Shown here one piece after another: positions 48,333-58,599 of a stretch of DNA of 64,000 bases (the first letter of the stretch is position 1; every line of letters starts with the position of its first letter). The translations under genes and the position numbers were made by a program. This DNA is from an uncultured Bacteroidales bacterium (GTDB lineage: Bacteria; Bacteroidota; Bacteroidia; Bacteroidales; Paludibacteraceae), in the NCBI GenBank assembly GCA_903911085.1, contig CAIWCC010000215.1, forward strand, positions 19,618 to 83,617. Direction: 5' to 3'. A model generated the notes under the pieces. It made no database searches and had not been told where the DNA came from. It saw nothing but the letters and a program-made list of their open reading frames with translations.

Positions 48333-48956
48333 TTATTTGAATGAATTTGTAAATTCCACCCTATTAAGAATTGAACGACCAAGTGTAACTTCGTCGGCAT
48401 ATTCTAGCTCGTCGCCAATAGCTATTCCTCGGGCAATGGTTGTCGTTTTTATATTGAATGGAGCAAGTTTTCTAAAAATAAAAAAGTTTGTTGTGTCACC
48501 TTCCATTGTTGTACTTAGTGCCAAAATTATTTCTTTGACATTCCCAGTTTTAACACGTAGAATTAAACTTTCAATTTCTAAATCGCTAGGTCCTATGCCA
48601 TCCATTGGTGAAATAATACCACCTAGCACATGATAAACGCCTCTGAATTGCTGCGTATTTTCGATAGACATTACATCTTTTATATTTTCAACCACACAAA
48701 CAGTTTCGTGGTCGCGCCCCGGATTACTACAAATACGACAAACTTCTGTGTCGGAAATATTGTGACATTCTTTACAATAAATAATTTCTTTACGAAGTTG
48801 TATAAATGCATTCCCAAAAACTTCGACCTCGTGTTCCGATTGTTTTAAAAGATGCAACACCAATCTAAGAGAGGTTTTACGACCTATTCCCGGAAGTTTT
48901 GCAAACTCGTTGACTGCGTTTTCGAGTAATGATGATGAAAATTGTTGGATGCTCAT
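48333..48956 (-). CDS. recR: Recombination protein RecR
   Basis: [20 protein letters not shown], CxxC zinc finger [23 protein letters not shown], Toprim [14 protein letters not shown]; internal start MSIQQF. Confidence 0.95.
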   Translation of the reverse strand: MSIQQFSSSLLENAVNEFAKLPGIGRKTSLRLVLHLLKQSEHEVEVFGNAFIQLRKEIIYCKECHNISDTEVCRICSNPGRDHETVCVVENIKDVMSIENTQQFRGVYHVLGGIISPMDGIGPSDLEIESLILRVKTGNVKEIILALSTTMEGDTTNFFIFRKLAPFNIKTTTIARGIAIGDELEYADEVTLGRSILNRVEFTNSFK

Positions 48957-49137
48957 GTAATGTTTTTCAATACGATGCAAAATTACAAAAAAAAATCGTT
49001 CAAAACTATTTTTTGTAATTGCATTTCATTTCGTGCATTTTTGACTATTTTTGTACAAAATATTTTGAACCTAAAATCAAATCTTCAAACCTTTCAAACT
49101 CTTCAAACTTTTCAAATCTTCAAACTTTTAATATCTA

Positions 49138-50619
49138 ATGTCTGGTTTCTCAATATTGCTTATCATAATTGTATATTTTTCTATTTTGCTACTTATTTCA
49201 TATTTAGTAGGGCGCAAAAGTACCGATAACGATACTTTCTTTTTAGGAAATAAAAAAACGCCTTGGTGGGTGGTGTCAATTGGTATGGTGGGCTCGTCTA
49301 TTTCGGGAGTAAGTTTTGTATCGGTACCTGGCATGGTGCGGGGCATCGATTTTACTTATATGCAAACGGTTTTTGGCTTCTTTTTTGGTTATTTATTTAT
49401 TGCCAATGTGTTGTTGCCACTCTACTATAAACTCAATTTGACAAGCATTTATACTTATTTGGAACAACGATTGGGTGAGTATTCTTATAAAACTGGCGCC
49501 TTGTTTTTCTTACTCTCGCGCACAATTGGATCAGGGGTACGATTGTTTTTGGCAACAATTATACTTCAACGTTTTATTTTTGATGCATGGCATATTCCTT
49601 TTGTTGTTACTACCATTGGCGCTGTGTTTTTAATATGGCTTTATACGCATCGAAGCGGTATTAAAACAATTGTTTGGACTGATACTATTCAAACTCTATG
49701 TTTAATTTCGGCATTGGTGCTTTTGGTTTTGAAAGTTTATAACAAACTAGATTTGAATTTTTGTGAGTTTGTTACTTCGTTGATAAACAGTGGAGATTCG
49801 AGAATTTTTGTTTTTGACGATTGGCATAATAAACAGAATTTTTTCAAGCAATTTTTTAGTGGAATTTTTATTGCCATTGCTATGACAGGGCTTGACCAGG
49901 ACATGATGCAGAAAAACTTGACTTGTAAGAATATACGCGATGCTAAAAAAAATATGTATTGGTATGGAATTAGTTTTGTTCCACTTAACTTACTGTTTCT
50001 CACACTTGGTGCAATGATGCTTATGCTTTCGGCTAAGTTAAATATTGCATTACCGGCTTCGTCGGATGAAATACTTCCGTTGTTTGCAACACAGTATTTG
50101 GGGTCGGCTGTTACATTTTTATTTGTAATTGGAATTATTGCAGCTACTTTTGCAAGCTCCGATTCTGCTTTGGCATCGCTCACAACATCGTTTTCGGTGG
50201 ATATTTTGGGAGTTCAACACAACGAACCAAAAGTGGCTGAACGTAAACGTCGTTTTACACATATTGGTATGTCGGTATTATTTGTAGTAATAATGCTAAT
50301 ATTCAAATTGTTGAATAATAAAAGCATAATTGATGCAGTTTATACTATTGCGTCATATACTTATGGTCCTTTGCTTGGAATGTTTGCATTCGGGTTGTTT
50401 ACCAAACGACAAGTTCGTGATAAAGTAGTGCCATATATTGCAATTGCATCCCCATTTATTTGCTTTGGGTTAAATCAACTCACAACCAATGTTTTAAATT
50501 ATCCGCTTGGTTATGAATTGCTGATTATTAATGGATTAATAACTTTTGGTGGAATGTTTTTCTTCTCAAACCGCCCCCTTTTCCCCAATATTGACTCCAG
50601 ACCAAGTTACAATATTTAA
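49138..50619 (+). CDS. Sodium:solute symporter (SSS family)
   Basis: VGRKSTDNDTFFLGNKKTPWWVVSIGMVGSSISGVSFVSVPG, GLDQDMMQKNL. Confidence 0.93.
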   Translation: MSGFSILLIIIVYFSILLLISYLVGRKSTDNDTFFLGNKKTPWWVVSIGMVGSSISGVSFVSVPGMVRGIDFTYMQTVFGFFFGYLFIANVLLPLYYKLNLTSIYTYLEQRLGEYSYKTGALFFLLSRTIGSGVRLFLATIILQRFIFDAWHIPFVVTTIGAVFLIWLYTHRSGIKTIVWTDTIQTLCLISALVLLVLKVYNKLDLNFCEFVTSLINSGDSRIFVFDDWHNKQNFFKQFFSGIFIAIAMTGLDQDMMQKNLTCKNIRDAKKNMYWYGISFVPLNLLFLTLGAMMLMLSAKLNIALPASSDEILPLFATQYLGSAVTFLFVIGIIAATFASSDSALASLTTSFSVDILGVQHNEPKVAERKRRFTHIGMSVLFVVIMLIFKLLNNKSIIDAVYTIASYTYGPLLGMFAFGLFTKRQVRDKVVPYIAIASPFICFGLNQLTTNVLNYPLGYELLIINGLITFGGMFFFSNRPLFPNIDSRPSYNI

Positions 50620-50620
50620 A

Positions 50621-50722
50621 ACACAAAACACGAAACGCGAAACACAAAACGCGAAACACGAAACGCGAAACACGAAACACGAAACACGAAACGCGAAACA
50701 CGAAACACGAAACACGAAACAC
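50621..50722. repeat. Heptamer tandem array (acacgaa/acgcgaa)
   Basis: 14 complete 7-bp units plus 4 nt. Confidence 0.95.
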
Positions 50723-50739
50723 TTCAAACTCTTAAAAAA

Positions 50740-51339
50740 ATGGATATAAAATCAGCTGAATTTATTATTAGCAATACCGACTACTTAAAGTGTCCCGATA
50801 GTCGATTGCCCGAATATGCATTTATTGGACGTTCAAACGTTGGTAAATCATCGTTAATCAATATGTTGTGCAATCGTAAAGATTTGGCAATGACATCTTC
50901 CAAGCCTGGAAAAACCTTGTTGATCAATCATTTTTTAATTAATAACAATTGGCATTTAGTAGATTTGCCAGGTTATGGTTACGCCACTGCTGGAAAAAAA
51001 ATGCGTGAGCAACTCAAAAATATAATTGACAGTTATATACTTTGTCGTGAGCAGCTTACATGTTTGTTTGTGTTACTCGATAGCCGCCACGAAGCCCAAA
51101 AGATTGATTTGGAATTTATGGAATGGCTGGGTGAAAATGGCGTGCCATTTTGTGTGGTTTTTACCAAATTAGACAAACAGTCGCATGTGAAATCGGTGGA
51201 AAGTATACGTGCCTACAAAGATAAATTGTCGGAACAATGGGAAGAACTGCCTCCGGTTTTCCTAACTTCGTCCGAAAAAAGAATTGGTAGAGACGAATTG
51301 TTGGGCTATATTGATGATATTAATAAGACTTTGAAATAA
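50740..51339 (+). CDS. engB: Ribosome biogenesis GTPase EngB/YsxC
   Basis: [54 protein letters not shown]. Confidence 0.95.
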   Translation: MDIKSAEFIISNTDYLKCPDSRLPEYAFIGRSNVGKSSLINMLCNRKDLAMTSSKPGKTLLINHFLINNNWHLVDLPGYGYATAGKKMREQLKNIIDSYILCREQLTCLFVLLDSRHEAQKIDLEFMEWLGENGVPFCVVFTKLDKQSHVKSVESIRAYKDKLSEQWEELPPVFLTSSEKRIGRDELLGYIDDINKTLK

Positions 51340-51471
51340 TTTAAATTATTGTTTAGCCGTCTGAAGTCATATATTTTACATTCAGCAAACGTTTGCACTG
51401 TAATTTTCGCAATCTCTTTTTTAGTATTACCATGTTTCTCATAATTATTTAATAACATTGCATTTCAATTT

Positions 51472-53010
51472 GTGAAATGCAATGTTTTTTTATTCTGTAA
51501 ATCTATTAGTATGCTAAACATCCAAAAAAAAATGAGTAACGCTTTTTTAGCGTTATTAGGTTTGCCTGCCACCGCTGTTGGTTTTGCTTTGTCAACTCAA
51601 ATTGCTGCTTTGAGCTGGATATTGTCTAATAAATATGGATTGGACATTCACGACGTGGCTTTTGTGTGGTTAGCTGGTCCTATTGCTGGTATTTTTGGTC
51701 AGGTAATTGTTGGACTTTTGAGCGACAATGTATGGTTTATGGGTGGTCGTCGACGTCCGTTTATCATTATTGGCGGCATTGTAAGTACCATTGCGTTTTT
51801 GGCTTTGCCAAATATTAGTGGCATTTCAAAAATCACTGGCATTACCGACATAATTTTAATTGCTTCGTTAATAGCACTTTTTCTCGATTTGTCGGTAAAT
51901 GTTACATTCAATCCAGCGCGTTCAATCATTGCCGATTTAACGCCCGAAGGCAAAGTGCGAACTTCTGGTTTTGTGTGGATGCAAATTATTTCAGGTTTTT
52001 TTGGCGTGTTTGCCTATTTTCTTTCAATGGTTTTTGGCAACGAAACTTTGTTGTATATTGCAGCGGTAATTGTTTTTCTGACAGCTGTTTTCCCTATTTT
52101 ATTTATACAAGAAAAGCAAGAGCAGACTAAAGAAATTGATGCCGAAAAGTTTGGAGTTTGGCAAATTGTGAAAGAAATTTTTCCACTTTACGGATTTCTT
52201 GTGTTTGGCGTTTTTAGTTTATTCTTTCACTTTTTTACAGATGCTTTGGCCGCATGGCACAATCCAGTTTTGATTGGTGCGCTTTCATATTCGGTTATTA
52301 TCGGTTTATATATTATTCTTAATGGGTTGAAAAGTCCTTCGGATAAGAATGAGTTTCAGAAAATTATGTTGGCTCATTCGTTTACGTGGGTTGCTTTTCA
52401 GAGTATGTTTATCATGTCGGGCTTTTTTATCGAAAATCAGATTATGCCCAATCTCGATGTGTCAACAATTACCGCCAATTGGTTTGCCGAAAAACTGACA
52501 GGAACTTCACAATCGGCAGCCTCCTCAATTGGCAATATCGTATCGCTTGGATTCCTGATTTTGAACTTTATCGGAGCTATTTTTCCAATAGTATTGCAAA
52601 GCATTGCTAAAAATATTGGCCGTGTAAAAACTTATATTTCTGCACTTTCGTTTTCGGCTATTGGTTATTTTTACATAGCTTTTTTCAGTCACATGGAAAT
52701 TGATTTTTATATTGGAATGGTGTTGATTGGCATTGGTTGGTCGGCTGTTATTTCTATTGTGTTTGCCATTATGAGCGAGCGAGTTAATCCATCCAAAATG
52801 GGTTTATTTATGGGCGTTTTCAACTTAGCTGTGGTGCTTCCACAAATGATGAGCAATGGAGTGGCAAATATTATTAAAGAAACTGGTAACCATCAATTGC
52901 TTTACATTTTTTGTGGCGCTTTGATTACTACTTCTGTTATATTTTGGTTGTTTGTAAAAGAACCAAAATCTTCCAATACAAAACAGACTATACCTTCGGG
53001 AGGTCATTAG
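51472..53010 (+). CDS. MFS (GPH/SLC45-like) sugar transporter; likely start MLNIQKKMSN at 51511
   Basis: LAGPIAGIFGQVIVGLLSDN, GGRRRPFIIIGG, 12 TM. Confidence 0.9.
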   Translation: MKCNVFLFCKSISMLNIQKKMSNAFLALLGLPATAVGFALSTQIAALSWILSNKYGLDIHDVAFVWLAGPIAGIFGQVIVGLLSDNVWFMGGRRRPFIIIGGIVSTIAFLALPNISGISKITGITDIILIASLIALFLDLSVNVTFNPARSIIADLTPEGKVRTSGFVWMQIISGFFGVFAYFLSMVFGNETLLYIAAVIVFLTAVFPILFIQEKQEQTKEIDAEKFGVWQIVKEIFPLYGFLVFGVFSLFFHFFTDALAAWHNPVLIGALSYSVIIGLYIILNGLKSPSDKNEFQKIMLAHSFTWVAFQSMFIMSGFFIENQIMPNLDVSTITANWFAEKLTGTSQSAASSIGNIVSLGFLILNFIGAIFPIVLQSIAKNIGRVKTYISALSFSAIGYFYIAFFSHMEIDFYIGMVLIGIGWSAVISIVFAIMSERVNPSKMGLFMGVFNLAVVLPQMMSNGVANIIKETGNHQLLYIFCGALITTSVIFWLFVKEPKSSNTKQTIPSGGH

Positions 53011-53465
53011 TACCTAGTCTTTCAAATTTCTGTGTTTTTTAGCTTAATATAATAAACGTCATTTATAACCGACACTTTGAATTTGATAAAGTGTTGATAA
53101 ACTAGGTCTTGTCTTTGCTCTTGGTTCTTTGTTCTAATGTCTTTTATTATAATTAAATATCTATCTTTATATCAGCTAATTGAACCTCTATTTAAATTCA
53201 AATATCAGTCTTAATTTGTGATAATTTGCGTTCAAATATATTTAATTTTGGTGTCAAAATCATTAACTACGTTGATCTTCGATTCCGATTTATCGGAACC
53301 AACGGTCATCGACCAACGGGAGATAATTAAAATCCGTTTTTTTTCTTTTTAATACAATAATACGATATTATTTTATGCCACATTCTTACTTTTTTTAATT
53401 TTCAATATTTAGCAATTTATGTTACCTTTGCGAACAGAAAAATAACCGCAAAGATATCTTTTGAG

Positions 53466-53498
53466 AACCGCGGAAATAAACATTCGCGGTTTTTTCTT
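53466..53498 (+). terminator. Leader terminator-like hairpin upstream of the ABC substrate-binding protein
   Basis: AACCGCG..CGCGGTTTTTTCT; preceded by TACCTTTG (-7-like, 53423-53430). Confidence 0.6.
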
Positions 53499-53526
53499 GC
53501 ATATCGGGCGTTAATAATATTAGTAA

Positions 53527-54654
53527 ATGAAAAATCTTTATCTAATTACATTGCTCGCTATAAGTACTTTTTTTTCATGTACAAATAAATCGGCCAAAAC
53601 AGTTAATGTGAAATGCGACGATTCCGCAAAAATAGTTTATGCTCAAGGCTTTGCAATTAAATACTATAAAAGTTACAAAGAAGTTTTAGTTTACAGTCCA
53701 TGGATAAAAGGTGCAGTTTATGCGCGATACTTTTTGGTGAACGATAACAAAACTGAAACACCAAATGATGGAATTAAAATTAAAATCCCATTGCAAACGC
53801 TAGTTTCAACATCAGTAACACATTTTGAATTTTTAAGTCTATTGCACGAAATAGAAACTATTAATGGCGTTTGTTCACCGCAGCTAATATTCAACGAAAC
53901 CATCCGAAAGCGAGTGGGAGAGGGGTTAATTTCAGATCTTGGAGATGCATTTAATATCAATGTAGAAAAAACCATTCAGCTCAAACCACAAGCTGTAATG
54001 ATGAGTGGTTACAATCAGAATGATCCTTATGCCGAGCGTGTTACCCAAGCCGGAATACCAGTTTTGTTCAATAACGAATGGATGGAAAAATCGTTGTTGG
54101 CACGAGCAGAATGGATAAAATATGTGGCGGTTTTTTACGATAAAGAAAAGGAGGCCGATAGCATTTTCTCCGAAATTGAAAAACGTTACAATCAAATACG
54201 TGACAAAGCCAAAGCATTGAAATACAAACCTACAATAATGGCAGGCTCTAATTTTCGAGGCACATGGTATATGCCAGCAGGACGAAGTTTTATGGGTAAA
54301 CTATTTACCGATGCAGGAGCTAGTTACTTATATGCCAACGATACCACATCTGGCAGTTTACCATTGAACGTTGAAACCGTGCTTTCAAAATTTGCGAAAG
54401 CAGATATTTGGCTCAATTGTAGTTCTAAAAGTTTGGCTGAATTAGTTCAGTCTGACTCAAAAAATGCATTATTCGACGCTTATAAACAAGAGCAAGTTTA
54501 TAATTTCAGCAAACGTCTTTTACCCTCCACTGCCAACGATTTTTGGGAAAGCGCAGTGGCTCGCCCCGATTTATTGCTCTCCGATGTAATTGCCATTCTT
54601 CATCCGGAAATTTTGCCAGGGTATGAATTGGTTTATGCCGAAAAATTGAAATAA
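53527..54654 (+). CDS. ABC transporter substrate-binding lipoprotein (FecB/BtuF type)
   Basis: LAISTFFSC lipobox; LKPQAVMMSGYNQNDPYAERVTQAGIPVLFNNEWMEKSLLARAEWIKYVAVFYDKEKEADSIF. Confidence 0.9.
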   Translation: MKNLYLITLLAISTFFSCTNKSAKTVNVKCDDSAKIVYAQGFAIKYYKSYKEVLVYSPWIKGAVYARYFLVNDNKTETPNDGIKIKIPLQTLVSTSVTHFEFLSLLHEIETINGVCSPQLIFNETIRKRVGEGLISDLGDAFNINVEKTIQLKPQAVMMSGYNQNDPYAERVTQAGIPVLFNNEWMEKSLLARAEWIKYVAVFYDKEKEADSIFSEIEKRYNQIRDKAKALKYKPTIMAGSNFRGTWYMPAGRSFMGKLFTDAGASYLYANDTTSGSLPLNVETVLSKFAKADIWLNCSSKSLAELVQSDSKNALFDAYKQEQVYNFSKRLLPSTANDFWESAVARPDLLLSDVIAILHPEILPGYELVYAEKLK

Positions 54655-55187
54655 TGCGTTATTTCTATAACAAAAAAGAGAACTTTGACATTATCAATTT
54701 AATTTGAACTAAATTAGAATATTAAATAAATAGTGTTTATCTTTGACGTGTTTAAAAAAGATATCTAACGCACTGATAATTTAACTCACTCTCTGTTCGA
54801 CGTAGCGTAACTTGGAAGATTGGTTTGGCATATCGTTTTTCGATATGTAGTGTGGGAAGGAAAGCGGAGCTTTCCATATTCAAATTTAATGTGGAAAGTG
54901 GAGCTTTTCCCAGCCTTTTGGATATATTTATTAGCTTAACAAAGTTTGGCACAGCTGAGTGGGAACCAACGGTCAGCGTAAGCTTATTTGTATTCCGATA
55001 AACAAGTAGTTTTTTTTAAGAACGCATTACAAATACTAATAATACAAGAGTTGAAATTGTAAATAAATCCCAAGGGCGTGCGAGAATTTGTACGTTTAAT
55101 GAAGTTAATTTTTAGAGGCAGAGTAAAGTAGAATAACACAAGTCGTTAGAATTGGTACAAAGAATAAAATATTAAATTCATATAATT

Positions 55188-55237
55188 GTACGGATAAATA
55201 CAGTACGAATAGTTATATTTACGGATATTTTACGTAC
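55188..55237. promoter_or_regulatory. Putative TacAT operator/promoter region
   Basis: Two related sites GTACGGATAAATACAGTAC and TACGGATATTTTACGTAC, 31 bp apart, directly upstream of the antitoxin start. Confidence 0.5.
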
Positions 55238-55259
55238 ATTTGCAGAAAATACTAAAATT

Positions 55260-55550
55260 ATGAATACAACAGCAGCAGAACAAGCCAGATTTGATGCAAG
55301 GCTACCAAAAGAACAAAAACAATTCTTTGAAAAGGCAGCATATTTAGGAGGATATAGAAATCTTACCGATTTTGTATTTCGGGTAGTTCAGGACAAAGCT
55401 AAAGAAATTATTAAAGAAAAAGAACAGATAATAGCCTCTGAAAGAGATAGTCAAATCTTTTTTGATGCGATAACTAATCCACAAAAGCCTTCTGAAACTT
55501 TGAAGAACGCATTGGACGATTACAACTCATTTATCGCAAATTCTAAATAA
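55260..55550 (+). CDS. DUF1778/TacA-type ribbon-helix-helix antitoxin
   Basis: ARFDARLPKEQKQFFEKAAYLGGYRNLTDFVFRVVQDKAKEII. Confidence 0.88.
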   Translation: MNTTAAEQARFDARLPKEQKQFFEKAAYLGGYRNLTDFVFRVVQDKAKEIIKEKEQIIASERDSQIFFDAITNPQKPSETLKNALDDYNSFIANSK

Positions 55551-55553
55551 GAA

Positions 55554-56048
55554 ATGATAGAACTTTTAGATAAAAAGCATAATCGTAAGGATTTTGATTG
55601 CGGTAAGGAACTCTTGAATGATTATCTAAAAACTCAGGCGGGACAAGACATAAAACGCAAGCTTTCTGTTTGTTTTGTGTTGGCTGATAGTGAAACAAAT
55701 GTTATTCAAGGGTATTATACTCTTTCGAACAGCAGCATTCCTTTGAGTAGTTTTTCTGAACAGATTCAAAAAAAACTTCCAAAATCATATAAATCAATTC
55801 CAACTACTTTGGTTGGTAGATTAGCAATAGACAAAAAATATCAAGGGAAAGGAATTGGTAAAATTCTATTAATTGATGCTCTCAAAAGAAGCTACGCAAT
55901 ATCTAATCAAATTGGATCATTTGGAATAATAGTTGACCCAATAGATGATGAAGCAAAGGGCTTTTACCAAAAATATGATTTTATTGAACTTCCTGATAGC
56001 GGTAAAATGTTCATTGCAACACAAACTCTTAAGGAATTATTTGGTTAA
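55554..56048 (+). CDS. GNAT toxin (TacT-like)
   Basis: DFDCGKELLNDYLKTQAGQDIKRKLSVCFVL, VGRLAIDKKYQGKGIGKILL, GFYQKYDFIELPDS. Confidence 0.88.
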   Translation: MIELLDKKHNRKDFDCGKELLNDYLKTQAGQDIKRKLSVCFVLADSETNVIQGYYTLSNSSIPLSSFSEQIQKKLPKSYKSIPTTLVGRLAIDKKYQGKGIGKILLIDALKRSYAISNQIGSFGIIVDPIDDEAKGFYQKYDFIELPDSGKMFIATQTLKELFG

Positions 56049-56225
56049 ATTTCCATTTCTCACTTGCTTATAAATACAGTATGGAACTCGTAAGCTTTTT
56101 TTCTCTCGGATATTTGAATAATATTTGCGAAATTTACCTTCTTTGAGTAGGATTCTTTTTTTTCTCGATAGTATTTGCAGAAAGAAATAAAGTAGCTGTA
56201 CTTATTATAGAATCATCCGTAAATA

Positions 56226-56891
56226 ATGATTCTTCATAAACTTAATAAATTAATTATGAGTAATTTTCCGGATTTTCTTAATTTAATTCTCGACTCTGAA
56301 AAGTTAATTGCATATGGAGGTTTGACTTTATTACTGTTAATAGTATTTGCAGAAACAGGTCTGTTTTTTGGCTTCTTTCTACCTGGTGATGCACTCTTGT
56401 TTTCATCTGGATTATTGTGTGGAAACGAGCTCTTTGAGGTAAATATTTTCGTTTTGCTTTTCTCCGTTACATTGGCTGCATTCATTGGTAATGCTGTAGG
56501 ATATTTTTCGGGAAAGATGTTAGGTAAGAAATTATTTACAAAGGATGATTCATTATTTTTCAAAAAGCGACATATAGAAAAAACAAAATCATTTTATGAA
56601 AAATATGGTGGTACTTCACTCATTGCTGCTCGGTTTCTGCCAATAATACGAACATTTGTTCCAATTTTTGCTGGAGCAATTAAAATGAATTTCTGGAAAT
56701 TTAGTTTATATAATTTAATTGGAGCAGTATTGTGGATTTTTACATTGATACCCAGCGGCTATTTCTTAGGTAAACAATACCCGGAGTTAATTAATAAATT
56801 GGAATATTTCGTTTTAGGATTCGTTTTGGTAACAACAATAGTTTTGATAAGAGGAACAACGAAATTGAAAGCACAAAACAGATTGAAATAG
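56226..56891 (+). CDS. DedA/VTT-domain membrane protein; likely start 56256
   Basis: FAETGLFFGFFLPGDALLFSSGLL, KYGGTSLIAARFLPIIRTFVPIFAGAIKM. Confidence 0.92.
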   Translation: MILHKLNKLIMSNFPDFLNLILDSEKLIAYGGLTLLLLIVFAETGLFFGFFLPGDALLFSSGLLCGNELFEVNIFVLLFSVTLAAFIGNAVGYFSGKMLGKKLFTKDDSLFFKKRHIEKTKSFYEKYGGTSLIAARFLPIIRTFVPIFAGAIKMNFWKFSLYNLIGAVLWIFTLIPSGYFLGKQYPELINKLEYFVLGFVLVTTIVLIRGTTKLKAQNRLK

Positions 56892-57129
56892 ATTAAATTT
56901 GATAATTTAACGATGAAATAACAAACGCTTTTCAATCTCATACTTTGTGTTTTTAAGAATTGACAATCGACTTAGCCAATTTTTTAATCCGTTTAATGTT
57001 TGATTTTGTATAATTTTCGTTCGTAGTTTTGTTGTATTACTAATTTGATTTTCTACTGAAAATACAAATATTCACCATTTCATATATAAAAAAAATAATT
57101 TTATTTGAAATTAAAATAATAGAATCATT

Positions 57130-57513
57130 ATGCCGTTAGTTAAGATTGAAGTTGCCGAAGGTTTTTCATTGGAAGTATTATTGAAAATGAAAGAGCTGAT
57201 AATGAATGCTGTGGTTGAAACTTTGGAGCTTCCTGCCGATGATAGAAATGTTCGTTTGATGGAATATAAGCCGATGTTTTTTGAAATGAAGTTGCCTTAT
57301 CAATTATTGATCGAGATAACAATGTTTGCTGGAAGATCTAAGAATACCAAAATTAAATTGTATAAAACAATAACCAATTCGTTGGAGTATAACGGGTTAA
57401 TTGATAAGGCAAGCGTTTTTATTGTTTTGAATGAACTGCCATTAGAAAATTGGGGAGTGTGTGGTGGAATTCCCGCCGATGAGATTAAATTAAATTTTAA
57501 AGTAGAATTGTAA
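57130..57513 (+). CDS. Tautomerase family protein
   Basis: MPLVKIEVAEGFSLEVLLKMKELIMNAVVETLELPADDRNVRL. Confidence 0.75.
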   Translation: MPLVKIEVAEGFSLEVLLKMKELIMNAVVETLELPADDRNVRLMEYKPMFFEMKLPYQLLIEITMFAGRSKNTKIKLYKTITNSLEYNGLIDKASVFIVLNELPLENWGVCGGIPADEIKLNFKVEL

Positions 57514-57530
57514 TTATAAGAATATTTAAA

Positions 57531-58526
57531 TTGAAGAATCGTTTTCCAATATTATTTTTTTTCCTGTTTTTGGTTACAATAGGTCTTTTCTTTGCCGATT
57601 TGGCTTGGGGTAGCATTCATATATCCATTAGCGAAATTCTTTTGGTGTTTTTTGGAAAAGGCGCCGATGGTATTAATTCGGAGATATTGCTCAATTTTCG
57701 TTTGCCAAAAGCCATTACAGCCATATTGGCAGGTGCTTCACTGTCTGTAGCAGGATTAATGATGCAGACTTTGTTTCGTAATTCACTAGCCGATCCATAT
57801 ATTTTGGGAGTTAGTTCGGGAGCCAGTTTGGGTGTGGCAGTAGTAATGATGGCGGCTTCGGTACTTCCAGTGTCATTTGTTAGTAGTGGTTGGGCTTTAA
57901 TATTAGCAGCCATTCTTGGAGCTTCGGTAGTGCTATTGTTGGTAGTAGGTGTGTCGTTCAAAGTACAAAATGCTGTATCGTTGCTCATTGTAGGGTTGAT
58001 GTTTGGTACAATTGCAGGTTCATTGGTAAGTGTTATACAAAATTTCAGCAATCCAGATGCTGTTAAGTTGTTTATTATCTGGACTTTTGGTAGTTTGAGT
58101 TCTGTTACATGGAGTTATATGCATGTGTTGTTACCAGTGGTGTTGGTAGGCATTGGAATGGCATTTTTTCTTCAAAAACGTCTCGACGGATTATTGTTGG
58201 GCGAGAATTATGCTCGTGGTTTAGGGGTTTCAGTAGTTCGTACTCGTATATTAATAGTTATTGCCACTGGTTTGTTGGCTGGAGGTATAACTGCTTTTAC
58301 CGGCCCTATTGCCTTTGTAGGTGTTGCCATTCCTCATATTGCTAGAGGACTTTTTCGCACATCCAGTCATAAAATATTATTGCCTGCATCGGTGCTTTGT
58401 GGTGCAGCACTTTTGCTTGTTTGCGATATTATATCTCAAATGCCAACTTACACATTGCCCATCAATACTATTAGTGCATTGTTTGGTGCGCCTATAATTA
58501 TTTGGATAATACTAAAGCGAAAATAA
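57531..58526 (+). CDS. FecCD/BtuC-family ABC transporter permease
   Basis: LNFRLPKAITAILAGASLSVAGLMMQTLFRNSLADPYILGVSSGASLG. Confidence 0.95.
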   Translation: MKNRFPILFFFLFLVTIGLFFADLAWGSIHISISEILLVFFGKGADGINSEILLNFRLPKAITAILAGASLSVAGLMMQTLFRNSLADPYILGVSSGASLGVAVVMMAASVLPVSFVSSGWALILAAILGASVVLLLVVGVSFKVQNAVSLLIVGLMFGTIAGSLVSVIQNFSNPDAVKLFIIWTFGSLSSVTWSYMHVLLPVVLVGIGMAFFLQKRLDGLLLGENYARGLGVSVVRTRILIVIATGLLAGGITAFTGPIAFVGVAIPHIARGLFRTSSHKILLPASVLCGAALLLVCDIISQMPTYTLPINTISALFGAPIIIWIILKRK

Positions 58527-58599
58527 TTTATTTAAAGGTCATTTCTTATTTTCATTGATTAATTAAATTGTGCAATCCGTTTTTGGGTTTTATAAATAT

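Noticed and set aside
50528-50722. Minus-strand ORF with FRVSCFV repeats
   Set aside because: It is only the translation of the 7-bp tandem array (21-nt reading period) and overlaps the real symporter 3' end.
53040-53420. Cobalamin riboswitch upstream of the BtuF/FecB-like gene
   Set aside because: No B12-box (GCCACTG-type) consensus recognised by eye.
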